NCBI RefSeq assembly: GCF_000281085.1
Contig: NZ_JH767528.1
Location: 62,001-126,000, forward strand
Direction: 5' to 3'
Length of the DNA: 64,000 nucleotides
From: Catenovulum agarivorans YM01
GTDB lineage: Bacteria > Pseudomonadota > Gammaproteobacteria > Enterobacterales > Alteromonadaceae
Notes under the pieces: generated by a model
The model's database searches: none
What the model saw: the letters and a program-made list of their open reading frames with translations, nothing else
Told to the model about the DNA's origin: nothing
Part shown: piece after piece, positions 1-8,130 of the stretch
Layout of the letters: the number at the start of each line of letters is the position of its first letter
Numbering within the stretch: the stretch's first letter is position 1
Position numbers and translations under genes: made by a program

Positions 1-351
1 GAGTTGTTTGCCACTAAAGCTTTCCCTGGTTTATCTGAGCATTCAGCCAATGCTACGCTTTATTACGAAACCGACACTTGGGGTGCACGTATTTCAACGG
101 CTTATCGCAGTGAATACATTACCCATATAGAAACCCCGGGCAACCATGAGCAAGATGAAACTGGCTTCCACGGTACAACTTATGTCGATTTCTCGGCTTT
201 CTATCAGTTGAATGACACAACCAAATTTACCTTTGAAGCGATTAACTTAACTAACCAAAGAGAAGAGCAGTATAGTGACTCGGATGATCGTTTATACAAC
301 ACCACTGAGTTCGGTTCTACTTTCTACTTAGGGGTTAATTTTAAATTCTAG
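1..351 (+). CDS. TonB-dependent receptor, C-terminal fragment (gene enters from the left edge)
   Basis: The reading frame is open from base 1, so this is the last 116 codons of a larger gene whose start lies outside the window. The sequence alternates short polar turns with aromatic beta-strands (YYETDTWGARIS, FTFEAINLTNQ) and ends in a strand closing with F-K-F, the usual end of a 22-stranded outer-membrane receptor barrel. Such receptors import siderophores or glycans using TonB energy. The substrate cannot be told from this part. Two hairpins downstream end the transcript. Confidence 0.8.
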   Translation, partial: ELFATKAFPGLSEHSANATLYYETDTWGARISTAYRSEYITHIETPGNHEQDETGFHGTTYVDFSAFYQLNDTTKFTFEAINLTNQREEQYSDSDDRLYNTTEFGSTFYLGVNFKF

Positions 352-363
352 TGTTTAAAAACT

Positions 364-400
364 AAACTCGGCAAGCTGCAGCAAGCTTGCCGAGTTTTAT
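364..400 (+). terminator. Rho-independent terminator of the TonB receptor gene
   Basis: A perfect 14-bp stem (AAACTCGGCAAGCT at 364-377, complement at 384-397) with a 6-base loop begins 13 bases after the stop codon and runs into TTTTAT. Confidence 0.8.
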
Positions 401-431
401 AACAAAGCAGTGCTCATTAAAATGTGCCTTT

Positions 432-464
432 CGGTGCTAGGTTTCTGTACTAGCACCGCTTTTT
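432..464 (+). terminator. Second rho-independent terminator
   Basis: CGGTGCTAG (432-440) pairs with CTAGCACCG (450-458) and is followed by CTTTTT. With the hairpin at 364-400 this makes a tandem terminator between the receptor and the convergent DUF2999 gene. Confidence 0.7.
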
Positions 465-469
465 GCTGG

Positions 470-721
470 TTAGTTATTTAACTTTGCTTTTGCTTCTTCT
501 ACTTTTGAAAAATCTAATCCTAGTTCTTCAACTGCTTCTTTAATTAAGTTTGGTTGGCTCATAACTAACATAATTAATGGCTGTAGTTTTTCTTGCGGAA
601 TGCCAAGTGTTTGTATGGTTGCCATTGCTGCCAATGGGTTTTGCGTGAGTTCTTGGAATAACTCGCCGATTTTTTCATCTGAGATGTTTTGTTCTTTGAG
701 TAATTGGATAATTGGGTTCAT
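470..721 (-). CDS. DUF2999 family small protein
   Basis: The 83-residue protein is all helical, with no signal peptide or membrane segment. The start MNPIIQLLKEQNISDEKI and the end EELGLDFSKVEEAKAKL resemble the DUF2999 family of Shewanella, Vibrio and Alteromonadales, whose function is unknown. It stands alone, convergent with the TonB receptor gene and separated from it by two hairpins. On the other side lies a 0.7-kb repeat-rich gap. The assignment is by recall of the family sequence. Confidence 0.65.
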   Translation of the reverse strand: MNPIIQLLKEQNISDEKIGELFQELTQNPLAAMATIQTLGIPQEKLQPLIMLVMSQPNLIKEAVEELGLDFSKVEEAKAKLNN

Positions 722-812
722 GGTTTCTTCCTGTCGATCTTTTGCGGCAAATTTAGCTTATGTGGGTGGTTTTATCAAATTAACTTCGCGCCTAAAGTTT
801 ACCGCAACAAGA

Positions 813-949
813 GTGCACTATAGTCGGCTAGAGTTTACATTTCCCAAGCGAAAACGCTGTAAACACATCCTTGTGCGCTCCGGCTTTTCTTCCCTGAAAA
901 GTAGGTTTCGCTTCGGAAAATATAAACCCTATCCTCGGTACCGAGTTGC
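813..949. repeat. Dispersed hairpin repeat, copy 1 (137 bp)
   Basis: It matches 1044-1180 at 133 of 137 positions. Imperfect outer arms pair: GTTTACATTTCCCAAGCGAAA on the left with GTTTCGCTTCGGAAAATATAAAC on the right. The centre carries the core CGCTGTAAACACATCC-TTGT, then a second small hairpin (CTTTTC, CTGAAAAG). A diverged copy lies at 24801-24898. The form suggests a non-autonomous MITE-like or REP-like element. Confidence 0.8.
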
Positions 950-1043
950 ATCCATGCAATTCAAGGTTGGTTCATTTGCTCGCAATTCCCATCTTCCATC
1001 AACATCTCAGGCGCTGCTTCTATCAAGCAGCACTGGGAGTTGG

Positions 1044-1180
1044 GTGCACTATGGTCGGCTAGAGTTTACATTTCCCAAGCGAAAACGCTGTAAACACATC
1101 CTTGTGCGCTCCGACTTTTCATCCCTGAAAAGTAGGTTTCGCTTCGGAAAATATAAACCCTATCCTCGGTACTGAGTTGC
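1044..1180. repeat. Dispersed hairpin repeat, copy 2 (137 bp)
   Basis: This near-identical copy of 813-949 differs at 4 positions and lies in the same orientation, separated from it by 94 bp. It ends in GTACTGAGTTGC, where copy 1 has GTACCGAGTTGC. The few differences imply recent tandem duplication or gene conversion. Confidence 0.8.
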
Positions 1181-1214
1181 TTGTGGTGTACTGTCGCAAT
1201 ACAAAAGTTAGATA

Positions 1215-1327
1215 GAAGCAGATTGGAATGCTAATTTTCTAAAACTTCACTAGGTAGGGATACCTTGTGGGAGCGGCCAGGGACTGGCGAACAGCGCTTT
1301 TAGAAAATTATGCTTCCAATCTGCTTC
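1215..1327. repeat. Long inverted repeat, 30-bp arms around a 53-bp centre
   Basis: The arms 1215-1244 (GAAGCAGATTGGAATGCTAA...) and 1298-1327 (...TTCCAATCTGCTTC) pair at 27 of 30 positions, the mismatches being one central triplet. The 53-bp centre is richer in G (GGGAGCGGCCAGGGACTGG) and does not resemble the 137-bp repeat. No ORF is inside. It looks like a second class of mobile hairpin element. Confidence 0.75.
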
Positions 1328-1370
1328 ACTGCTCCAAAGCTAGCCGCGCCACAAAAAATCTGCATAAATT

Positions 1371-1384
1371 TTGATTGAAATCAA
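1371..1384. promoter_or_regulatory. FNR/ANR-type operator
   Basis: TTGAT-TGAA-ATCAA is an exact match to the FNR/ANR consensus TTGAT-N4-ATCAA. It lies 52 bp before the start of the gbsR-like gene. This fits oxygen-responsive control of the cytochrome bd operon. Confidence 0.75.
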
Positions 1385-1398
1385 ACAATGTTTGTTTT

Positions 1399-1424
1399 AA
1401 AGTTTCAGTAATTTCTGAAACTTT
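1399..1424. promoter_or_regulatory. Palindromic operator, probably for the GbsR/MarR-type regulator
   Basis: Perfect 10-bp arms AAAGTTTCAG and CTGAAACTTT are separated by 6 bases. The site ends 11 bp before the regulator start codon, downstream of the FNR box, where a bound repressor would block transcription. Autoregulation is inferred from position and symmetry. Confidence 0.6.
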
Positions 1425-1435
1425 GGTAATAAACC

Positions 1436-1984
1436 ATGAATTCAAAACTAGAAGCCTTTGTAATGCACTGTGGTGAAATGGGTAGCCGTTGGGGTTTTAA
1501 CCGTACTATCGGGCAAATGTGTGGGTTAATTTTAATCTCAAAAAATCCACTCACAGCTAATGAAATCTCCGACGCTCTAAATATATCCCGCGGTAATGTC
1601 AGCATGGGTATCAAAGAATTGCAGGCGTGGCGTTTAATTCAAGTGCAGCATATTCCGGGTGATCGCAAAGAATATTACGCACCAGCAGGGGATATCTGGA
1701 CATTGGCGTTACGTGTATTTGAAGAAAGACGCAAACGCGAAGTAGATCCAACTTTATCTTTATTGCGCGACAACCTGTTAACTGAACCTGGCAATGATGC
1801 TGAAGAATACGCATTGCAGCAAATGCAGCAAATTCACGACTTGCTGGAAACCATCACCCATTGGGCGGCTGAGTTACCAAAAATGGGGCCTGAAAAACTC
1901 AATACCTTGATGCGTTTAGGTGCGGGTGTTGGCAAGGTGCTGGATATGAAAGACAAATTTTTAAACTCAGGGACAGAGAAATAA
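1436..1984 (+). CDS. GbsR/MarR-type transcriptional regulator
   Basis: The 182-residue protein has an N-terminal winged helix-turn-helix at roughly residues 20-85. NPLTANEISDALNISRGNVS forms the recognition helix, and GDRKEYY forms the wing. A helical dimerisation region follows. This matches GbsR-like MarR-superfamily proteins, some of which sit beside cytochrome bd genes. It is co-directional with cydAB and 99 bp upstream, so it is probably their local regulator. The promoter carries an FNR box and a palindrome (listed separately). The ligand is unknown. Confidence 0.72.
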   Translation: MNSKLEAFVMHCGEMGSRWGFNRTIGQMCGLILISKNPLTANEISDALNISRGNVSMGIKELQAWRLIQVQHIPGDRKEYYAPAGDIWTLALRVFEERRKREVDPTLSLLRDNLLTEPGNDAEEYALQQMQQIHDLLETITHWAAELPKMGPEKLNTLMRLGAGVGKVLDMKDKFLNSGTEK

Positions 1985-2006
1985 ACAATCTTCTAGATAA
2001 ATAGCC

Positions 2007-2059
2007 AATTTACCTAAGCTCTGGACAACAGCTTAGTTATCACAGAGTTCAGGTAAATT
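2007..2059 (+). other. Hairpin in the cydA leader
   Basis: Outer arms AATTTACCT (2007-2015) and AGGTAAATT (2051-2059) enclose an inner stem TAAGCT/AGCTTA. It lies between the regulator and cydA and ends before the ribosome-binding site AGGAGG at 2072-2077. There is no T-run, so a role in mRNA stability or an operator is more likely than termination. Confidence 0.5.
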
Positions 2060-2083
2060 TACAATTCTCTCAGGAGGCTGGTT

Positions 2084-3448
2084 ATGGAGCTATTTTTAAG
2101 GCTCGATACGCTTGTGTTGTCTCGCATACAATTTGCACTCAACATCAGTTTTCATATTTTATTTCCAACCATCACAATCGCTTTGGCTTGGTATCTTTTT
2201 TACTTCAAAATAAAACTGCATTTCACAAAGGATGAAGTGTGGATGCGTGCTTATCGCTTTTGGGTAAAAATATTCGCGCTAACTTTTGCATTAGGTGTGG
2301 TGAGCGGCATTACCATGTCGTTTCAATTTGGTACTAACTGGCCGGGGTTTATGCAAACTGTCGGTAATATTGCTGGGCCTTTATTAGGTTACGAAGTACT
2401 CACCGCATTCTTTTTAGAAGCAACTTTCCTCGGCATTATGCTGTTTGGCATGAATAGGGTAAAACCTTGGGTGCATACGCTCGCAAGTTTTATCGTAGCT
2501 TTTGGTACTAGCATGTCAGCATTTTGGATATTGTCGCTCAACTCTTGGATGCAAACGCCAACTGGCTTTGAAATGATTGATGGCGTTGCGCATGTAACCG
2601 ACTGGTTTGAGGTTATTTTTAACCCATCTTTCCCATACCGTCTTAGCCATATGCTGCTGGCGTCTGGTTTAACAGCATCGTTTCTTATTATCGGTTTAAG
2701 TGCTTATCGAATATACCGAGGAGATGAAAAACGAGCGCCAAAACAAACATTAAAAACCGCGTTAACCATAGCTGCGTTGTTAGCCCCAACTCAAATATTT
2801 TTAGGGGATATGCATGGGTTGAATACACTGGAACATCAACCGCAAAAAGTTGCAGCAATAGAAGGGATTTGGCATACAGAGCAAGGTGCGCCTTTGGTGC
2901 TGTTTGCTGTGCCAGATGAAAAAACACAGCAGAATTTATGGGCGATTGAGATACCTAATCTAGCCAGTTTTATTTTAACTCACGACTGGCAAGGTGAATT
3001 AAAAGGTTTAAATGAATTCGATAAACATCCTCCGGTTGCTCCTGTGTTTTATGCGTTCAGAATTATGGTTGCGCTGGGTATGTTAATGTTACTGGTGGCT
3101 TGGGTAGCACGCTGGCAAATATTTAAGAAACAACAAACTTCTCCTTTGCTTAGCAAGGTTTTAATCGCTATGACTTTCTCTGGTTGGGTAGCAACACTTG
3201 CAGGTTGGTATGTTACCGAAATTGGCCGTCAGCCCTATTTAGTTTCAGGCATTTTAACAGTCGAACAAGCTGTTACGCCAATAGCCCCTGAGAATGTTGG
3301 TTTTAGTTTGCTCTTGTATATATTGGTGTATAGCGGTTTGTTAGTGGCTTATATCCATACTGTGTTTTTAATGGCACGCCGCGCTGTGGATATTGAAGAA
3401 ATTAACACAACAGCAGTGGATAACTCTTTGGAGGTGCAACATGCATAA
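2084..3448 (+). CDS. cydA: Cytochrome bd-type quinol oxidase subunit I (CioA type)
   Basis: The 454-residue integral membrane protein has the bd-oxidase subunit I fold. H24 (in NISFHILFP) and H189 (in PYRLSHMLLAS) match the conserved haem ligands, and the GRQP motif is present as TEIGRQPY. It is shorter than E. coli CydA (522 residues), with a short quinol loop, the feature of the cyanide-insensitive (CIO) branch. It oxidises ubiquinol and reduces oxygen to water in the inner membrane. AGGAGG stands 6 bases before the ATG. The end overlaps cydB by 8 bases, and no cydX follows cydB. Confidence 0.93.
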   Translation: MELFLRLDTLVLSRIQFALNISFHILFPTITIALAWYLFYFKIKLHFTKDEVWMRAYRFWVKIFALTFALGVVSGITMSFQFGTNWPGFMQTVGNIAGPLLGYEVLTAFFLEATFLGIMLFGMNRVKPWVHTLASFIVAFGTSMSAFWILSLNSWMQTPTGFEMIDGVAHVTDWFEVIFNPSFPYRLSHMLLASGLTASFLIIGLSAYRIYRGDEKRAPKQTLKTALTIAALLAPTQIFLGDMHGLNTLEHQPQKVAAIEGIWHTEQGAPLVLFAVPDEKTQQNLWAIEIPNLASFILTHDWQGELKGLNEFDKHPPVAPVFYAFRIMVALGMLMLLVAWVARWQIFKKQQTSPLLSKVLIAMTFSGWVATLAGWYVTEIGRQPYLVSGILTVEQAVTPIAPENVGFSLLLYILVYSGLLVAYIHTVFLMARRAVDIEEINTTAVDNSLEVQHA

Positions 3449-4448
3449 CTATTTATCTGCCGATAGTTTAGCCATTATCTTTGCCGGATTAACTGGCTTA
3501 GCGGTTTTGTTGTACGCCATTTTAGATGGTTACGATTTAGGTGTGGGCATACTTATGCCAACCAATGATAACCAAACCGCTTCAACTATGATTGCATCAA
3601 TCGGCCCATTTTGGGATGCCAACGAAACTTGGTTGGTATTGGCGGTTGGTTTGATACTCATTGCGTTTCCGGCGGCACATAATGTCATTTTAGAAGCCTT
3701 GTATATACCTGTGGTGATTTTACTTATCGCTTTGATATTACGTGGCGTTGCTTTCGACTTTAGAGTAAAAGCAGCGATGAGTCACAGACCTAAATGGGAT
3801 CTGTTATTCAAACTGGGCTCTGTATTAGCTGCACTCAGCCAAGGTTATATGCTTGGCATGTATGTGATGGGCTTCGAGTCTAGCTTAACTGCTTATTTAT
3901 TTGCAGGTTTAAGTGCCTTGGGTGTATTGGCTGCATACGCTTATATAGGTGCTTGTTGGTTGGTAATGAAAACGCAAAACCAGTTACAAAAACAAGCAAC
4001 CATATGGGCACGCAAAGCAGGGCGTTTGACCTTTTTAGGTGTGGTGGCTGTATCTATAGTAAACCCACTGATTAACCCTGCGGTATTTGAGCGCTGGTTT
4101 AGTTTACCCAATGCGATATTACTGCTGCCGCTGCCATTATTTTGTTTTGTTTTGTTTTTAGTGGTGGATAGATTATTAAAACGCATGCCGTTTAAAGATG
4201 ATGTCAGTTGTTGGATACCCTTTGTTGCAGCTGTGATGATCTTTTTTATCTGTTTTAATGCGTTCGCTTTTAGCTTTTTCCCTGAGATAGTGCCGGGTAA
4301 ACTGGATATTTTCAGTGCTGCTTCTGCACCTGAAAGCCTTGGATTTATGTTATGGGGCGCGCTTGTTGTGGTGCCAACCATACTCTGTTACACCTTTTAT
4401 TCGTACCGAGTATTTTGGGGCAAAGTGCAAGAATTGAGTTATTACTAA
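3441..4448 (+). CDS. cydB: Cytochrome bd-type quinol oxidase subunit II
   Basis: The 335-residue protein has about eight membrane segments and the typical start of subunit II: LYAILDGYDLGVGILMP, then GPFWDANETWLVLA. The start chosen is the ATG at 3441, which has GGAGG at 3430-3434 and overlaps the end of cydA; an upstream in-frame start would add residues read from inside cydA. It pairs with subunit I to form the oxidase. Nothing like cydX or cydDC is nearby. Confidence 0.93.
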   Translation: MHNYLSADSLAIIFAGLTGLAVLLYAILDGYDLGVGILMPTNDNQTASTMIASIGPFWDANETWLVLAVGLILIAFPAAHNVILEALYIPVVILLIALILRGVAFDFRVKAAMSHRPKWDLLFKLGSVLAALSQGYMLGMYVMGFESSLTAYLFAGLSALGVLAAYAYIGACWLVMKTQNQLQKQATIWARKAGRLTFLGVVAVSIVNPLINPAVFERWFSLPNAILLLPLPLFCFVLFLVVDRLLKRMPFKDDVSCWIPFVAAVMIFFICFNAFAFSFFPEIVPGKLDIFSAASAPESLGFMLWGALVVVPTILCYTFYSYRVFWGKVQELSYY

Positions 4449-4526
4449 CACAATCTTTCGCTTTACCTTACCTCACACTCAGTTCATCGAAATCCTATTG
4501 CTGGGTAACAGTATCGTTCTTAAAGT

Positions 4527-4561
4527 GTTAACAAATGGTAATTCATTATCATTTTGTTAAC
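4527..4561. promoter_or_regulatory. Long palindrome before the TonB receptor (Fur-like half-sites)
   Basis: Arms GTTAACAAATGGTAAT (4527-4542) and ATTATCATTTTGTTAAC (4545-4561) are nearly complementary around a TC centre. The inner part, AATGGTAAT-TC-ATTATCATT, resembles a Fur box but with a 2-base rather than a 1-base centre. It lies 22 bp before the receptor start codon. It could be an iron operator or a sugar-repressor site. Confidence 0.5.
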
Positions 4562-4582
4562 CACTAAGAGGTACGATACGAG

Positions 4583-7258
4583 ATGCATAAATTAACACAA
4601 CTTTCGTTAGCAATATCTTTGGCAATCAGTATGCCTGTTATTGCTGAAGAATCGACTAATGCTAATGAAAGCGGTATCACGGACGATTCTGCTATCGAAG
4701 TTATATCGGTTACTGCAACCAAAAGAAAAACAAAATTAATGGAAACACCGGTCGCTATATCAGCTTTTAGCCAAGCTAAGTTAGACCAAAATGGTGTAAA
4801 AAATGTTAAAGATATCGCTAACCTAGTTCCTGGGTTGGATATCTCAGTTTCAGCTGAACAATCAGCTCCTGTTATTTCCATGCGTGGTGTTAGATCAACT
4901 AACATTACTGAGTTAGGCGACCCGGCTGTAGGTGTGCATTTAGATGGTATTTATTCACCACGAATGCAAGGTGCATTAGCGTTAATGTACGACGTAGAGC
5001 GAGTTGAAGCATTGCGTGGTCCACAAGGTACATTGTTTGGCCGTAATTCAACTGTTGGTAGTATCAACGTTATTTCAGCAAAACCAAAATTTGATAAAAC
5101 TTCAGCCAACTTTGATCTAGAGCTTGGACGTTTTAATGCTCAAAGTGCTGGTGGCCATATCAACATCCCTATCAATGACGAGTTTGCTGTACGTGTTTCG
5201 GGTAAATATTTAAAAAGAGATTCGCATATTGAAGGTTATTGGGACCCTAACCAATACGATACGCGCAGATTACCTGACGGCGTGTTAGATGCTCCGGTTA
5301 TTTCGGAAGATTCTTACCAAGGTGTTGGGGTTACTAAAACTCAACGTGAAAACTGGTGGATTGATGGTGCAGGAACCGACCCAGAAGCACAAAAAGTGCG
5401 TGCGCTCACACCTGCAGATAAAGAAGACTTTTATGGCAATGCCAACGAATACTCATTTCGCATTAGCACCTTATGGGAATCACTCGATCTAGGTTTGTCT
5501 AACCACACTGTATTTCAAAAATATAAAAATAACAGTGCCGGTGGTCTTGATATGGTTAACTGCGAAAAATTACGCGGACGGCCAGATCAATACGGTGGTG
5601 ATTGTGCCGACTTTTTACCGAGTGACAATACCTATCAAGCAGTAGTAAACGTACCGGGCAAATTAGCGCTGGATATTACCTATTTTCGCAACACGTTAAA
5701 TTATGAGTTAACTGACGATATTAGTTTAGTCTGGTTACTCGGTTACGAGAACATGCAGCGCGAGTCGGCACAAGATTCTGAAGTCGGTTTAGATGTGTGG
5801 GATGGTGCTATGTACTTTTTAGATGGAACTGGCGCTAAATCTTATTCAACTGAGATACAACTACAATCGAGTGAGCATAGTGATTTTGTTTGGATTGCGG
5901 GTTTAAATGCTTTCCACGAAAAAACCACCACTTTGGGTTATTACGACAACCCTATGGATGATAAAGCATTTTGGGATCAACCAGACCGTTCAACCGATGC
6001 TTTGGCATTGTTCGCACAAGGTACCTATAACTTAACTGATAAACTACATGCGACTTTTGGTTATCGTTATAGTAATGAAACTAAAGAAGACAAAGGTGGT
6101 AGAACTTATCGCTGCTCAAATGCAGACGGTTGTGCGCCGGGTTGGTTTGGCCGTACTATTTTATCTGAACTAGCGGTAGATCATTTTGAAGACCCAAGCA
6201 TCTATCAGTCTTATTTTGCTAACGATAATAAAGGCAGTTGGAGCCATCACGATTTTCGCCTTGGTTTAGATTACGACTTATCCGCTGATACTATGATTTA
6301 CACCTATGTTGCTTCTGGTTTTAAAGCCGGTGGTATTGGTGATGTATTTGAAGTTGTTAATGACCGGACTGGTGATGTGCAGCGTTTCGAAACTCAGTTT
6401 GATCCAGAAGAGGTATTAACTTGGGAAATTGGCGCCAAATCTAGCTTCTTTGACAATGCATTAAATTTGCAAAGTACCTTCTTTTATACCGACTACACGA
6501 ACATGCAATATGCTTCGGTCGGCTCAATTGGTAACGTTGAGCGTTTAGGTGAAGTTGAAGATGAAGATGGTCGACCAATTTTAGATGGCGACGGTAATCC
6601 GATTTTAGATTTCCAAAATCAACCTGTTATTGCTTATTACACGCAAAACGTCCCAGGGGCGACCATCAAAGGTATTGAACTAGAATTTGACTGGAAACCT
6701 TATTCGGGTGGACGAGTTACAGGTTATGCCACTTGGACAGATGCAACCATTACCCAAGATTGGATCACCAAATGGGATTACGATGCGGAATACTTATTTA
6801 ACTTAAGTTATGAAGAGTCGATAGACCCACAAAATTCAGCACTAACAACCAATCTTAAAGGCAATGAAATGGCGATGACGCCAAAATTCACCGCCAATAT
6901 TGGTTATGGTCACAGCTTTAATTTAAGTGAATATGGTTATATTCACACTTGGTTTAATCTCACCTGGAAAGATGATTCTTACCTAACCATTTGGAATGTT
7001 GATAAACATTTAGATGACATGGATTTTTCAGTTGATGATGAAGCTATTCAATATATGGATGATAGTCGCGATTCCTTCACTGTTTACTCTGCCTCCGCCA
7101 AATATGTGCCAAAAAATGAGTCTTGGTATTTAGAGTTTTTTGTTAACAACGCCAGCGATGAACAAGTCCAACATTGGAATAGTACCAGCAAAGGTTACCC
7201 CAAAGGCAGTTATGGTTTACCCAGATATTATGGGGTAAGAACCGGCATTAACTTCTAA
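4583..7258 (+). CDS. TonB-dependent receptor of the beta-glucan locus
   Basis: The 891-residue outer-membrane receptor has a signal peptide ending near MPVIAEES, a TonB box (IEVISVTATKRK) and a plug domain to about residue 180 (LRGPQGTLFGRN, GSINVIS). A long barrel follows, ending RTGINF. The next gene (GH16) starts 23 bp downstream and GH3 follows. This suggests uptake of beta-glucan oligosaccharides. The Fur-like palindrome upstream leaves iron uptake possible. No carboxypeptidase-like N-terminal extension is present. Confidence 0.85.
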   Translation: MHKLTQLSLAISLAISMPVIAEESTNANESGITDDSAIEVISVTATKRKTKLMETPVAISAFSQAKLDQNGVKNVKDIANLVPGLDISVSAEQSAPVISMRGVRSTNITELGDPAVGVHLDGIYSPRMQGALALMYDVERVEALRGPQGTLFGRNSTVGSINVISAKPKFDKTSANFDLELGRFNAQSAGGHINIPINDEFAVRVSGKYLKRDSHIEGYWDPNQYDTRRLPDGVLDAPVISEDSYQGVGVTKTQRENWWIDGAGTDPEAQKVRALTPADKEDFYGNANEYSFRISTLWESLDLGLSNHTVFQKYKNNSAGGLDMVNCEKLRGRPDQYGGDCADFLPSDNTYQAVVNVPGKLALDITYFRNTLNYELTDDISLVWLLGYENMQRESAQDSEVGLDVWDGAMYFLDGTGAKSYSTEIQLQSSEHSDFVWIAGLNAFHEKTTTLGYYDNPMDDKAFWDQPDRSTDALALFAQGTYNLTDKLHATFGYRYSNETKEDKGGRTYRCSNADGCAPGWFGRTILSELAVDHFEDPSIYQSYFANDNKGSWSHHDFRLGLDYDLSADTMIYTYVASGFKAGGIGDVFEVVNDRTGDVQRFETQFDPEEVLTWEIGAKSSFFDNALNLQSTFFYTDYTNMQYASVGSIGNVERLGEVEDEDGRPILDGDGNPILDFQNQPVIAYYTQNVPGATIKGIELEFDWKPYSGGRVTGYATWTDATITQDWITKWDYDAEYLFNLSYEESIDPQNSALTTNLKGNEMAMTPKFTANIGYGHSFNLSEYGYIHTWFNLTWKDDSYLTIWNVDKHLDDMDFSVDDEAIQYMDDSRDSFTVYSASAKYVPKNESWYLEFFVNNASDEQVQHWNSTSKGYPKGSYGLPRYYGVRTGINF

Positions 7259-7281
7259 TACACTTACACATAAGGTGACAT

Positions 7282-8067
7282 ATGAAAAACTTAATTAAAG
7301 CAGGCGCTGTGGCGCTGTCGATGGCGACTCTCGCTTGTAGTTCAACTGCGACAGCTAATTATTTTAAAGACGACTTTTCGTGGGGATTTGATTCATCAAT
7401 CTGGGATGCTCGCAGTGGCAGTAATGGTTCGCCATTTGGCTGTACGTTCGACCCAGCTATGATCAACCCAAGCTCACACGGCATCACTTTGTCGGTAGCC
7501 AATGGCAGTTGTTCCGAGCTACAAAGTAAAAATTTTTATGGTTATGGGCAAATTCAAGGTTCGTTAAAAACGGGTAATACAGTTGGCACAGTGTCGTCAA
7601 TTTTTACCTACACTTCTTGGTGGGATGTTCCGGGTCGAGCTTGGCAAGAAATTGATATCGAGTTTTTACCTTCGCTGGGTAACGTTGTGCATACCAATGT
7701 TATTTACCAGCCGCAGAACGGTACTTACCAGAGTTGGGAGTTAGATATAGATTTAACTCAATTTGGTTTAAACATTCAGCAAGATCTTGTGACTATAGGT
7801 TTTGATTGGGGTGCTAATCAAATTCAATGGTACGTCTGGGATCCAGCAGGGACTAAGCGCATTTTACGCACTGTTTATAAAGACAATGGTGATGGCCATA
7901 TTGCTAACAACGAAATTCCAGCATATGCATGGCCAGTCGATACCACCAAGATCATGATTAATCATTGGCACGGCGACAATTCTCAAAGTGGTTTGTATTT
8001 CCCTGGCCAATATTCTCAACAATCCGCGTGGGCTTATTACGACTATATTGAATACGCCCCACATTAA
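7282..8067 (+). CDS. Secreted GH16 beta-glucanase
   Basis: The 261-residue protein carries the GH16 catalytic signature EIDIEF with E123 (nucleophile), D125 and E127 (acid/base). The surroundings (WQEIDIEFL, FDWGANQIQWYV, KIMINHWHG) look like bacterial lichenases, which cleave beta-1,3-1,4-glucan; laminarinase activity is an alternative. The N-terminus is a secretion signal, either cut after ATA or made into a lipoprotein at C19. AAGGTG precedes the ATG. It is co-transcribed with the TonB receptor, and a terminator hairpin follows. Confidence 0.85.
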   Translation: MKNLIKAGAVALSMATLACSSTATANYFKDDFSWGFDSSIWDARSGSNGSPFGCTFDPAMINPSSHGITLSVANGSCSELQSKNFYGYGQIQGSLKTGNTVGTVSSIFTYTSWWDVPGRAWQEIDIEFLPSLGNVVHTNVIYQPQNGTYQSWELDIDLTQFGLNIQQDLVTIGFDWGANQIQWYVWDPAGTKRILRTVYKDNGDGHIANNEIPAYAWPVDTTKIMINHWHGDNSQSGLYFPGQYSQQSAWAYYDYIEYAPH

Positions 8068-8079
8068 TCTCTCTTCTGT

Positions 8080-8110
8080 GCTGGCGTTATGTTGGTAACG
8101 CCAGCTTTTT
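8080..8110 (+). terminator. Rho-independent terminator between GH16 and GH3
   Basis: GCTGGCGTTA (8080-8089) pairs perfectly with TAACGCCAGC (8096-8105) and is followed by TTTTT. The GH3 start codon is only 21 bases further, so this may act as a partial terminator that lowers GH3 expression. Confidence 0.8.
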
Positions 8111-8130
8111 CATTAAGGCAAGTAGTACAA

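Larger units (their letters stand above)
722..1435. other. Non-coding, repeat-rich interval
   Basis: No supportable gene lies in these 714 bases. They hold two copies of a 137-bp direct repeat, a separate 113-bp inverted repeat, and the regulatory sites of the gbsR-cydAB operon (each listed separately). An open frame across the direct repeats is an artefact of the repeated sequence. Confidence 0.8.

Noticed and set aside
600-1175. 191-codon open frame across the repeats
   Set aside because: It crosses the DUF2999 gene on the other strand and both 137-bp repeats, giving an internally duplicated Arg/Lys/Phe-rich peptide without a ribosome-binding site; it is a product of the repeat.
813-1180. 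Possible CRISPR array
   Set aside because: There are only two long (137 bp) repeats with internal dyad structure and one 94-bp gap, and no cas genes; this is a dispersed hairpin element.
3393-3440. Upstream start for cydB
   Set aside because: It would read through the end of cydA; the ATG at 3441 has GGAGG at the right distance and gives the conserved N-terminus.
3941-4381. 146-codon minus-strand frame inside cydB
   Set aside because: It lies fully antisense to a conserved gene and has no family signature.
8089-8130. Extended N-terminus for GH3
   Set aside because: These codons run through a terminator stem-loop and would place a signal peptide 15 residues inside the protein.
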